Below are positions 7,415-13,614 of a stretch of 16,537 nucleotides of DNA, one piece after another. How positions within the stretch are numbered: position 1 is the first letter of the stretch; every line of letters begins with the position of its first letter. The translations under genes were made by a program, and so were the position numbers. Origin of the DNA: JAUIBE01 sp035267185 (GTDB taxonomy: Bacteria; Pseudomonadota; Gammaproteobacteria; Xanthomonadales; SZUA-36); NCBI GenBank assembly GCA_035267185.1, contig DATFLY010000087.1, forward strand, positions 1 through 16,537, written 5' to 3'. The notes beneath the pieces are model-generated. The model made no database searches. It saw only the letters and a list, made by a program, of their open reading frames with translations, and had not been told where the DNA came from.

Positions 7415-8869
7415 ATGGAATTCCTTTGGCATGATTATGAAACTTTCGGCACGGTTCCAGCCGTGGACCGCCCCTGTCAGTTTGCTGCCTGCCGAACCGA
7501 CGCTGATCTGAACCCGGTTGGTGAGCCACTGGAGATGTACTGTGCGCCAGCCGACGATGTTCTGCCACGCCCGGGCGCCTGCCTGGTGACCGGCATCACG
7601 CCCCAACTGGCAGCGCAGGAAGGCAGGGTTGAGGCTGAGTTTGCCCGGATTATTCACAAGGAAATGATGAAGCCAGGAACCTGCTCAGCCGGCTACAACA
7701 GCATCCGCTTTGATGATGAGGTCAGTCGAAACCTGTTTTATCGCAATCTGCTTGATCCTTATGAGCGCGAGTGGAAGAACGGCAATTCCCGATGGGATCT
7801 GATCAACCTGACCCGAATGTGTTACGCGCTCAGGCCACAGGGAATTGAATGGCCTATGGTTGAGACCAGCAGTGGGTCCTCAGGGACACGACCGAGCTTT
7901 CGTCTGGAAGACCTGACCCAGGCCAATGGAATTGGCCACCAGGACGCTCACGATGCGCTTGCTGACGTCAATGCCACCATTGAAATGGCAAGAGTGATCC
8001 GCGCGGCACAACCGCGACTGTTTGAATGGTCGCTTAAGCTGCGAAACAAATTTGAGGCACGCAAACTTCTTGATGTGGACGCGGGCACCCCAGTGATTCA
8101 CACATCAGGACGTATCCCTGCAGTTCGTGGTTGTACCAGCCTGGTTCTTCCCCTGGCACCCCACCCGCGAAATGACAAAGCGGTGATTGTGTTCGACCTG
8201 ATGGGTGACGCTGAAGCGCTCCTTCAATGTGATGCAGAGTCGATTCGGGACAGGGTGTTTACACCTTCAGCCGATTTGCCTGAAGATGTCAAACGTCTGC
8301 CGTTGAAAGCCATCAAGTGGAACGCGGTTCCGATGGTTGCGCCCGCAGCAGTGCTCAAAGGAGTTGATCAGGATCGCATCGGCCTGGATAGTGCGAAATG
8401 CCTGAAAAATGCAGCTTTGCTGAATGCCAACATTGTTGAATTACAACAGTCAGTCATGAATGCGTTCCACACGGAATTTGAGGCCCGGGAGATCGACCCC
8501 GATCTTGCGATTTACAGCGGTGGATTTTTTGATGATTACGACCGGCAGCAAATGCTTCACATTCACCAGTGCACACCGGGTGAACTTGCCGCGAAGAATT
8601 GGGAGTTTCACGACAAGCGCCTGACAAAAATGCTGCTCAGGTTTCGCGCCAGAAACTGGCCCGATACGCTTTCCCAGGACGACTGGGACGCCTGGGAATC
8701 AGACCGCCACCAACGGCTTAAACAGCCTGCAGATGGGGAGTTTTACGGAATTGATGCCTTTAATCAGGACCTTGCAGCTGCCAGGGAACAGAAAAAAACT
8801 GATCCCGAAGCCATGAGAATTCTTGATGAACTGGAAGGCTGGGCAATCAACCTTAAGCTGAAAGATTAA
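7415..8869 (+). CDS. sbcB: Exodeoxyribonuclease I
   Basis: ExoI degrades single-stranded DNA 3' to 5' and acts in recombination and mismatch repair in gammaproteobacteria. The 484-residue protein aligns along its full length with E. coli SbcB (475). The DEDDh nuclease domain opens with FLWHDYETFGT (D7 and E9). It continues with GYNSIRFDDE (D100) and AHDALADVNAT (H179, D184), giving the full set of metal-binding residues. The SH3-like and C-terminal helical domains follow, with DKRLTKMLLRFRARNWP near residue 400. An insertion of a few residues (VETSSGSSGT) precedes PSFRLEDLT compared with E. coli. The upstream kinase gene ends 21 bp before it. No clear Shine-Dalgarno or terminator is visible. 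Confidence 0.97.
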   Translation: MEFLWHDYETFGTVPAVDRPCQFAACRTDADLNPVGEPLEMYCAPADDVLPRPGACLVTGITPQLAAQEGRVEAEFARIIHKEMMKPGTCSAGYNSIRFDDEVSRNLFYRNLLDPYEREWKNGNSRWDLINLTRMCYALRPQGIEWPMVETSSGSSGTRPSFRLEDLTQANGIGHQDAHDALADVNATIEMARVIRAAQPRLFEWSLKLRNKFEARKLLDVDAGTPVIHTSGRIPAVRGCTSLVLPLAPHPRNDKAVIVFDLMGDAEALLQCDAESIRDRVFTPSADLPEDVKRLPLKAIKWNAVPMVAPAAVLKGVDQDRIGLDSAKCLKNAALLNANIVELQQSVMNAFHTEFEAREIDPDLAIYSGGFFDDYDRQQMLHIHQCTPGELAAKNWEFHDKRLTKMLLRFRARNWPDTLSQDDWDAWESDRHQRLKQPADGEFYGIDAFNQDLAAAREQKKTDPEAMRILDELEGWAINLKLKD

Positions 8870-9140
8870 ATCAGTCACTTATAGTGCTTTTCCAGATTCC
8901 GGATTAGGTAATTATGCACAAGTAACTGATTGTCTTTGTGACAACATTATTTCACGCCAAAAAAGCCATCGCACCAACACCACGACAATGTAACTTATTG
9001 ATATTAATATTTTTTATCGAACTGTTCAATTTTTGATCAAACCAGAGAGCAGCCTGTCTACTCTGTACACCGAGCATTTTTCTCACAGGGTTATCCACAG
9101 GTAATGTGGATAACATCCCCGGTCACGATTTTGACATTTC
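8870..9140. promoter_or_regulatory. AT-rich spacer with DnaA boxes (possible DnaA-binding or origin-like locus)
   Basis: This gene-free gap between convergent genes holds a very AT-rich tract (about 8989-9040) and several DnaA-box-like 9-mers. Two are perfect TTATCCACA boxes facing each other at 9091-9099 and 9105-9113. A TTATGCACA box (fits TTWTNCACA) lies at 8912-8920, and TTTCTCACA (one mismatch) at 9079-9087. This is the arrangement expected of a DnaA-binding region beside an unwinding element. The gene neighbourhood is not a known oriC neighbourhood, so origin function is only a possibility. Confidence 0.45.
9090..9114. repeat. Perfect palindrome of two consensus DnaA boxes
   Basis: The two arms are GTTATCCACA and TGTGGATAAC, 10 bp each, separated by GGTAA. 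Each contains the strong R1-type DnaA box. The palindrome is not followed by a T run on either strand, so a terminator role for the convergent genes is less likely. Confidence 0.8.
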
Positions 9141-9395
9141 TCAGGCCACATTAAGCGCGAGCTGCGGGCTGTTTTCCGCACTTGTTCTGTGCCGTGAATT
9201 GCGCGACGCCGAGCGACGCAATCCTCGTTTGGCCCCGGGTGAAACAAATTCAACGTGAGAACCATCCGAAAACTGCATCATCCATATTTCGTTTGGTTTC
9301 TGAACGTGATGCCCGTCAACATTCTCCTCTGCTCCGGGGACTGCAATGATGCCAGTGATCGTCTTGCCAATCAGGTCCTTTTTTACATTCAGCAT
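9141..9395 (-). CDS. Small hypothetical protein
   Basis: I do not recognise this 84-residue protein. The start at 9395 is chosen because GGAG lies about 8 bp upstream; the frame is open to 9434. The N-terminal two thirds look like a small beta-rich fold: DLIGKTITGIIAVPG, then PNEIWMMQFSDGSHVEFVSP. The last 30 residues (from GAKRGLRR onwards) are rich in Arg, Ser and Asn and look disordered. There is no signal peptide or membrane segment. It is transcribed divergently from the ComEA-like gene and ends 27 bp from the DnaA-box palindrome. The possible frame and Shine-Dalgarno make coding likely but not certain. Confidence 0.6.
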   Translation of the reverse strand: MLNVKKDLIGKTITGIIAVPGAEENVDGHHVQKPNEIWMMQFSDGSHVEFVSPGAKRGLRRSASRNSRHRTSAENSPQLALNVA

Positions 9396-9616
9396 GATGT
9401 TGCTCCGTCTGATTCCAATCTCAACTTGTGACACATTTGAACATGCAGCGTTCTCAAAAACTGAGAAGACAAACAGAGGATTCTGCTTACATCATTTGAA
9501 GACATTTCCCATCGTGCTGTACTGCCGGTTTCCAATAGTCTTTTTACTGTCACTGGCCAGGTTGCATCAACTCGAGCAGCTCAGAACCAGGACTATCAAT
9601 CAACAGGAGAAAACGA
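9396..9616. other. Divergent intergenic region between the small gene and the ComEA-like gene
   Basis: This 221-bp region should hold promoters for two divergent genes, but none stands out. A small hairpin (TTCTCA, loop AAAAC, TGAGAA) lies at 9451-9467. A good AGGAGA ribosome binding site at 9605-9610 serves the plus-strand gene. Confidence 0.4.
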
Positions 9617-9895
9617 ATGATGAAGTGGATTTTAACCAGCATGCTCACACTGCTTATCGCGGTATCAGCCTGGGCAGCAGACCAGGTGAATATCAATACA
9701 GCCACAGCACAAGAGATCGCCGATTCACTCAACGGCATCGGCTTGAGCAAAGCAGAGAAAATCGTGGAATACCGGGAGGCCAATGGGCCGTATCAGCACA
9801 TTGACGAGCTTGTGAACGTCAAGGGAATCGGACTCCGGACGGTGGACAAGAACCGTGATGCAATTTCACTGGGTGAGGCAATGCAATCCGAGTAA
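9617..9895 (+). CDS. Secreted ComEA-like helix-hairpin-helix DNA-binding protein
   Basis: The 92-residue protein has a signal peptide (residues 1-20, ending SAWA) and a ComEA-type domain: VNINTATAQEIADSLNGIGLSKAEKIVEYRE (24-54), then FxxxDEL-like HIDELVNVKGIGLRTVDKNRDAI. The two GIG turns (40-42 and 70-72) are the DNA-contacting hairpins. Related small periplasmic proteins bind incoming DNA during natural transformation in gammaproteobacteria, although many genomes carry such a gene without proven competence. AGGAGA sits 7 bp before the ATG at 9617, and the alternative ATG one codon later gives almost the same protein. It stands alone between a divergent gene and convergent recR. Confidence 0.88.
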   Translation: MMKWILTSMLTLLIAVSAWAADQVNINTATAQEIADSLNGIGLSKAEKIVEYREANGPYQHIDELVNVKGIGLRTVDKNRDAISLGEAMQSE

Positions 9896-9924
9896 CCGGG
9901 CATTCGATTCTGTTTGCTTTGGTG

Positions 9925-10527
9925 CTATTTCGAAAGGGGCTTTCTTGTTGAAAATGCCATCGCCAGCGTGGACTGGTCAATATACTCAAGCTCGCCGCCG
10001 AGAGGGACGCCGTGGGCAATTCGACTGACATTGATCGAGTACTTGCCAGCCAGTTCCTGCAGATAGTAGGCGGTAGCTTCACCCTCAACAGTTGGGTTGG
10101 TGGCAATAATGAGTTCGGTCACTTCACCTGTTTCGAGGCGTTCTTTCAGCAAGTCCAGCCCCAGCTCGGACGGACCGATACCATCGATGGGCGAAAGTTT
10201 TCCAAGCAGCACAAAATAGCTGCCACGAAAACCGGTTGCCCTCTCGATGGCTATCACGTCACTGGGCGATTCGACTACGCACAACAAACTGGACGAACGG
10301 GATGGATTGTCACAAATATGACAGCGGGTTCCCTCGGTCAGATTTCGGCATAGGTCGCAATGTCCAATCTCATCGCAGGATTTTTTGAGCACCGTTGAGA
10401 GGTGGCGGGCACCATCGCGGTCACGCTCCAGGACATGAAAAGCCATGCGTTGCGCTGACTTGGGTCCAACCCCGGGCAAACATCGTAATGCCTCGATCAG
10501 CTGTTCCAGCAAACGTTCTTCGCCCAT
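9925..10527 (-). CDS. recR: Recombination mediator protein RecR
   Basis: RecR acts with RecO (and RecF) to load RecA on SSB-coated gaps. The 200-residue protein has the N-terminal helix-hairpin-helix (LPGVGPKSAQRMAFH, 17-31). It has the C4 zinc finger C57-C60-C69-C72 (CDLC...CHIC) and a Toprim domain beginning at LLCVVESPSD (E86) with ATNPTVEGEATA. The C-terminal part has RIAHGVPLGGELEYID. The length is the family norm. It starts 12 bp after the ybaB stop and is the last gene of the dnaX-ybaB-recR operon. Confidence 0.97.
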   Translation of the reverse strand: MGEERLLEQLIEALRCLPGVGPKSAQRMAFHVLERDRDGARHLSTVLKKSCDEIGHCDLCRNLTEGTRCHICDNPSRSSSLLCVVESPSDVIAIERATGFRGSYFVLLGKLSPIDGIGPSELGLDLLKERLETGEVTELIIATNPTVEGEATAYYLQELAGKYSINVSRIAHGVPLGGELEYIDQSTLAMAFSTRKPLSK

Positions 10528-10539
10528 CGAAAAGAACGC

Positions 10540-10860
10540 CTAAAACGGCATCTTGAATCCGGGCGGTAAGGGCAGCCCGGAGGTCAGTTCACCCATACGC
10601 TGCTCGTTGGCTTCAGCAAGACGATTGACCGCGTCATTGGTTGCAGCGGCAACAATGTCTTCAAGCATTTCAACATCATCAAGAAGACCGGGATCAATAT
10701 CGATTTTCTTTACCGCATGGCGCCCATCCATGAGGACTTTGACCAGGCCACCACCTGCTTCACCTGTGACTTCAAGCTCTGCCAGTTCCTGCTTGGCTTT
10801 TTCAACTTCCTGCTGCATTTTCTGTGCCTGTTGCATCAGGCTGGCAATATTGCCTTTCAT
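10540..10860 (-). CDS. ybaB: Nucleoid-associated protein YbaB/EbfC family
   Basis: This 106-residue DNA-binding protein forms dimers with a tweezer shape. It begins MKGNIASLMQQAQKMQQEVEKAKQEL (a helical coiled segment). A beta region VTGEAGGGLVKVLMDGRHAVKKIDID follows, and the end is the family's SGLPLPPGFKMPF. The frame is open to 10956, but the start at 10860 has CAGGAG about 8 bp upstream and matches the family length. It lies between dnaX and recR, the usual order in gammaproteobacteria. Confidence 0.95.
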   Translation of the reverse strand: MKGNIASLMQQAQKMQQEVEKAKQELAELEVTGEAGGGLVKVLMDGRHAVKKIDIDPGLLDDVEMLEDIVAAATNDAVNRLAEANEQRMGELTSGLPLPPGFKMPF

Positions 10861-10912
10861 TTCAAATTGCTCCTGTGGCCCCGCAGACCCTTTGTTTGTT
10901 AAAGACCCGGCT

Positions 10913-12601
10913 CTACTGAAGAGCCTGTATTGAATCTTCGACAATTGAGGCATCAAACTTGTCTTTCAATGCCTTCACGGTAGGATCATCAACAATTGCC
11001 CGTTCAGCATCTGTCTGCTTGCGTCGCTGGCTTTGTTCGCTGATACCTGCCGCTGTGAGCAGTTCTTTGTCCGTGCTGTCGACAACAGAAATTCGAACCG
11101 ATTCACCCAACTGTTCACTGATGGCCTGTCCCAATCGGTCTACGCACTGCTTTGAACCGAGGTGGCGCAACGTTGGAGAGATTGCGAACGACAAGTCGCC
11201 TCCATCAGCGGATTGCAAATGAAGGTTGCGGGCCAACTCCCGGACCTGGCCGCTGATTGGCAACTTTCCGATGATGGATATCCATGCTGCCTCATCATCC
11301 AGTTTCACTTTATTACCAGAAGGCGCTGAATCACCTGCGGGCTCTTGCCGCGAACTTCCAGGCCTGGCTTTCGTCCGGGTATTTTGCTCAACCTGATGTG
11401 AAGCACTCGATTTCCTGGCCGCCGACTGCCGTTGCGGTTGCGCAGCCTGCCTGGCTTGTTCGATCTTCTTTTTGATGTCCTCTGAACCACCGCCAGAGTT
11501 GTCATTGGATTGAGCCTTCGCCGGCTCAAAAGCCAGCATACGCAGCAGGGTCATTTCCAGACCTGTTCTGGGATCTGGCGCCAAACCGAGGTCTGCAATA
11601 CCTTTTATCGCTATCTGGTAGTAAAGCTGGGCAGATTGTGGGGACAGTTGTTGAGACAAGTCCTGAATCGAGGACCAGTCAGGACGGTCGCGGTCCCGGT
11701 ATTCCGGGACACAGTGCAGGATACTGATCCGGTGCAACGTTTCGGCAAGATTGGCCAGGACCGATTCCGGATCGCACGACTGTGCATAAATGTTTTCAAT
11801 GATTTCCAGGATCCTTGCAGCGTCACCCTTGCCGAGTGATTCAACCAGGCTAATGATGTGTTTGCGTTCCACCAAACCCAGCATTTTCTCAACTTCCTGC
11901 TGGTTAAGCTTTCCGCCACCGTACGCTGTCGCCTGATCAAGAAGACTCAGACCATCGCGCATGCTTCCATCAGCAGCCCGCGCAATACGTTCAAGCGCGC
12001 CTGTCTCGGCTTCAATCTTCTCCGATTCACATATGTTGACCAGTGCGGCCTCTATCTGGTCAGGGAGCAGACGCCGCAGGCTGAAACGTAAGCATCGGGA
12101 AAGAATGGTCACCGGAATTTTTTCCGGATCGGTGGTTGCCATAACGAACTTAACATGAGGAGGAGGTTCCTCCAGCGTTTTGAGCAACGCGTTGAAACTA
12201 TTCTTACTGAGCATGTGCACTTCGTCGATAATATAAACCTTGAAGCGCCCACTGGTCGGCGTGTACTGCACCGACTCGAGTAATTCGCGCATGTCGTCAA
12301 CGCCGGTTCTGGAAGCAGCATCAATTTCGATCATGTCGACAAACCGACCTTCGTCGACATCAACACAAGCCCCACATTCGCCGCATGGCTTCGAGGTCAC
12401 CCCGGTTTCACAGTTCAGGCACTTGGCCAGAATACGGGCAATGGTGGTCTTGCCAATTCCTCGTGTGCCTGTGAAAACGAATGCGTGATGCAGTCGATCC
12501 TGGTCCAATCCATTCATCAGGGCCTGGGATACATGCTCCTGACCAACCAGCGTTTCAAATGTTTTTGGTCGCCATTTTCGGGCGAGGACCTGGTAACTCA
12601 T
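10913..12601 (-). CDS. dnaX: DNA polymerase III subunits gamma/tau
   Basis: The product is the ATPase of the clamp loader that opens the beta ring and, as tau, tethers Pol III cores. The 562-residue protein starts MSYQVLARKWRP, the family N-terminus; an in-frame ATG at 12646 is rejected for that reason. Walker A is GTRGIGKT (45-52). Zinc cysteines are C64, C73, C76 and C79, Walker B is DEVH (126-129), and the arginine finger is in SRC (168-170). The ATPase and collar domains fill about 1-370. A low-complexity Gln/Ser/Arg linker follows, then a C-terminal tau domain that should bind DnaE. The E. coli slippery site A-AAA-AAG is not present; only C-AAA-AAG occurs (11468-11474), so a gamma form is doubtful. 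It follows ffs and precedes ybaB. Confidence 0.97.
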   Translation of the reverse strand: MSYQVLARKWRPKTFETLVGQEHVSQALMNGLDQDRLHHAFVFTGTRGIGKTTIARILAKCLNCETGVTSKPCGECGACVDVDEGRFVDMIEIDAASRTGVDDMRELLESVQYTPTSGRFKVYIIDEVHMLSKNSFNALLKTLEEPPPHVKFVMATTDPEKIPVTILSRCLRFSLRRLLPDQIEAALVNICESEKIEAETGALERIARAADGSMRDGLSLLDQATAYGGGKLNQQEVEKMLGLVERKHIISLVESLGKGDAARILEIIENIYAQSCDPESVLANLAETLHRISILHCVPEYRDRDRPDWSSIQDLSQQLSPQSAQLYYQIAIKGIADLGLAPDPRTGLEMTLLRMLAFEPAKAQSNDNSGGGSEDIKKKIEQARQAAQPQRQSAARKSSASHQVEQNTRTKARPGSSRQEPAGDSAPSGNKVKLDDEAAWISIIGKLPISGQVRELARNLHLQSADGGDLSFAISPTLRHLGSKQCVDRLGQAISEQLGESVRISVVDSTDKELLTAAGISEQSQRRKQTDAERAIVDDPTVKALKDKFDASIVEDSIQALQ

Positions 12602-12703
12602 GGTGCTTTTTGAAGTGGAATGCGCGTGCAAAATTTCATGATGCAACTATAACAACTTTTTGAATGAACACTCAGCCACTTTGGAGGTGATCCGGCAGAA
12701 GAT

Positions 12704-12818
12704 GGAGGCAGCCCCCGCCCGCCACACCCCGGCGCCCGATTTTGCTGCTGCCGCTGCTCCCTTCCGGGCCTGACGGGGTTTACAACTAGTCGTCGCGAGG
12801 GGGCCAACAGGGGCCACC
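12704..12818 (-). ncRNA. ffs: Signal recognition particle 4.5S RNA (small bacterial type)
   Basis: The minus strand carries the invariant SRP domain IV core: GTCAGGCCCGGAAGGGAGCAGC (written in two parts in databases; here at about 12749-12771), with the GGAA tetraloop region and AGCAG internal loop. The flanks GGTGGCCCCTGTTGGCCCCC and GGGGGCTGCCTCC pair to close a hairpin of about 115 nt. With Ffh it targets nascent membrane proteins to the membrane. The ends are set from the pairing and may be off by a few bases. Placement next to dnaX is common in gammaproteobacteria. Confidence 0.93.
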
Positions 12819-12853
12819 ATAGAAATCATTTGTGCTTGAACGGCACGGCGTGC

Positions 12854-12859
12854 AGTCTA
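12854..12859 (-). promoter_or_regulatory. Possible -10 element of ffs
   Basis: TAGACT on the minus strand is followed by a GC-rich discriminator (GCACGCCGTGCCG). A start near 12847 would give a leader of about 29 nt, comparable to the leader RNase P removes from E. coli 4.5S precursor. No convincing -35 element was found. Confidence 0.35.
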
Positions 12860-12944
12860 CTTTGAAAACCAGTGCGAATCCATACCATTAGTAATGAGGT
12901 CATTGGTAAGCCAAAACAATTGTGCTGCCCTTTCGAAACCATTC

Positions 12945-12977
12945 AAAAAAATACCCGCTCAAGGCGGGTATTTTTAT
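12945..12977 (-). terminator. Rho-independent terminator (downstream copy)
   Basis: On the minus strand, AAAAATACCCGC and GCGGGTATTTTT form a 12-bp stem around CTTGA, followed by a T run. It is the same hairpin as at 13117-13149. Confidence 0.85.
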
Positions 12978-12999
12978 ATCTGGCGGAGAGAGAGGGATT
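12945..12999 (-). repeat. Copy 1 of a 55-bp repeat: tRNA-Ser 3' fragment plus terminator
   Basis: The stretch is identical over 55 bp to 13117-13171. Read on the minus strand it starts with the last 19 nt of tRNA-Ser (ending CTCTCTCCGCCA), then a 12-bp hairpin with loop CTTGA and a run of seven T. The rest of the tRNA is missing. It is a tRNA remnant with an apparently intact terminator, 154 bp beyond the intact gene. Confidence 0.92.
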
Positions 13000-13116
13000 G
13001 TTCAAAACCATCCCTGGTTTTGACCCTTCGGGCGTTTCAGCTAAAAGCTTCACGACCAAATTCGCTCCCGGCGAATTGGTCGACCCTCTTCTCGGGTTCG
13101 AACCCCTGCACTAGAT
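13000..13116 (-). repeat. 117-bp hairpin-rich spacer between tRNA-Ser and its 3' remnant
   Basis: No gene is seen. On the minus strand there is a stem GACCAATTCGC / GCGAATTTGGTC with loop CGGGA (13054-13081, one bulged base), then a short CCC-GAA-GGG stem (about 13024-13032). A perfect 8-bp hairpin CAAAACCA / TGGTTTTG with loop GGGA follows (13003-13022). A GGGTTCGAACCC stretch near 13092-13107 resembles a tRNA T arm but is not part of a foldable tRNA. The CGGGA-loop hairpin recurs at 13374-13396 with different stem bases. Confidence 0.6.
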
Positions 13117-13149
13117 AAAAAAATACCCGCTCAAGGCGGGTATTTTTAT
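13117..13149 (-). terminator. Rho-independent terminator of tRNA-Ser
   Basis: A 12-bp stem with loop CTTGA followed by seven T on the minus strand begins 3 bp after the encoded CCA of tRNA-Ser. It belongs to the 55-bp repeat (copy 2, 13117-13171). Confidence 0.9.
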
Positions 13150-13152
13150 ATC

Positions 13153-13245
13153 TGGCGGAGAGAGAGGGATTCGAACCCTCGATGGGCGGTTTAGACCCAT
13201 ACTCCCTTAGCAGGGGAGCGCCTTCAGCCACTCGGCCACCTCTCC
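13153..13245 (-). tRNA. tRNA-Ser (anticodon GCT)
   Basis: The minus strand reads GGAGAGG at the 5' end and CTCTCTCC-G-CCA at the 3' end. The anticodon stem CTCCC/GGGAG surrounds CTGCTAA, so the anticodon is GCT (codons AGC and AGU). A long variable arm (TATGGGTCTAAACCGCCCATC) is typical of tRNA-Ser. The T arm is GAGGG-TTCGAAT-CCCTC. Length is 93 nt with CCA. Its place after csrA matches serV in E. coli. Parts of the gene are duplicated on both sides. Confidence 0.96.
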
Positions 13246-13288
13246 GTGATCCATATTTTCTCAAACTATTGGTACTGAATCGAGGCCT
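13224..13288 (-). repeat. 65-bp repeat, copy B: tRNA-Ser 5' end plus upstream region
   Basis: Matches 13397-13461 with a single mismatch (13248 G against 13421 T on the plus strand). On the minus strand it comprises the 43 bp before the tRNA and the first 22 nt of the tRNA. Similarity continues weakly into the hairpin at 13297-13313. Confidence 0.92.
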
Positions 13289-13396
13289 GCAGGACGGCGC
13301 TCCCCTGGAGCGCGTTACTCCGGGCATCCTGCCCTCCGCCTCTTCGAGGTCGCTGTCGCAAAGCGCCAGCGTTCAAATTTGTTCCCGACAAATTTG
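13289..13396 (-). repeat. 108-bp hairpin-rich spacer between the tRNA-Ser 5' remnant and the intact gene
   Basis: No gene is seen. On the minus strand, in order: a perfect 9-bp stem CAAATTTGT / ACAAATTTG with loop CGGGA (13374-13396), a CCTC-GAA-GAGG stem (13339-13349), GGGCA-GGA-TGCCC (13322-13334), and GCGCTCC-AGG-GGAGCGC (13297-13313). The first shares its loop with the hairpin at 13054-13081. The last corresponds to the hairpin at 13470-13486 with two compensated base pairs. Confidence 0.6.
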
Positions 13397-13461
13397 TCAG
13401 CCACTCGGCCACCTCTCCGTTATCCATATTTTCTCAAACTATTGGTACTGAATCGAGGCCT
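13397..13461 (-). pseudogene. tRNA-Ser 5' remnant with duplicated upstream region (copy A)
   Basis: Positions 13397-13418 hold the first 22 nt of tRNA-Ser (GGAGAGGTGGCCGAGTGGCT and two more bases), identical to the intact gene. The next bases on the minus strand diverge into an unrelated hairpin, so no tRNA can form. The preceding 43 bp are the same upstream region as that of the intact gene, with one mismatch. Confidence 0.88.
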
Positions 13462-13545
13462 CTACGACGATGCTCCCATGGAGCATATCAACCTCACTGT
13501 ATTTCGTATTGTATCGCGCCACAGGGTTCAAAACACGCGGACACG
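13462..13545 (-). other. Spacer between csrA terminator and tRNA-Ser repeats
   Basis: Contains a hairpin ATGCTCC / GGAGCAT (13470-13486, 3-base loop). It also has a possible -10 TACAAT on the minus strand (13508-13513), 17 bp from a poor -35 (GTGTTT). This is the only candidate promoter I see for the tRNA-Ser region. Confidence 0.35.
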
Positions 13546-13569
13546 AAAAAACCTCACAGAAATGTGAGG
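13546..13569 (-). terminator. Rho-independent terminator of csrA
   Basis: On the minus strand CCTCACA and TGTGAGG form a perfect 7-bp stem around TTTC, followed by six T. It lies 46 bp past the csrA stop. Confidence 0.9.
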
Positions 13570-13614
13570 GTTCTCAAAACTGCAATCAAATTTCCTGAAG
13601 AAAGACAGTGCGGC

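Noticed and set aside
9090..9114. Rho-independent terminator between sbcB and the small gene
   Set aside because: The stem is perfect but AT-rich and has no T run on either side. Each arm holds a consensus DnaA box.
11468..11474. Programmed -1 frameshift site in dnaX for a gamma form
   Set aside because: The heptamer is C-AAA-AAG, not A-AAA-AAG, so the P-site tRNA would re-pair poorly. The -1 frame continues for about 25-30 codons instead of ending at once as in E. coli.
12945..13171. attL/attR of an integrated element at tRNA-Ser
   Set aside because: The 55-bp direct repeat includes a tRNA 3' end, as att sites do, but only 117 bp lies between copies. There is no integrase, and a separate repeat of the tRNA 5' end needs another explanation.
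13037..13567. Open frames of 60-96 codons across the tRNA-Ser region
   Set aside because: They overlap the tRNA, its terminators and the repeats, and show no protein family features.
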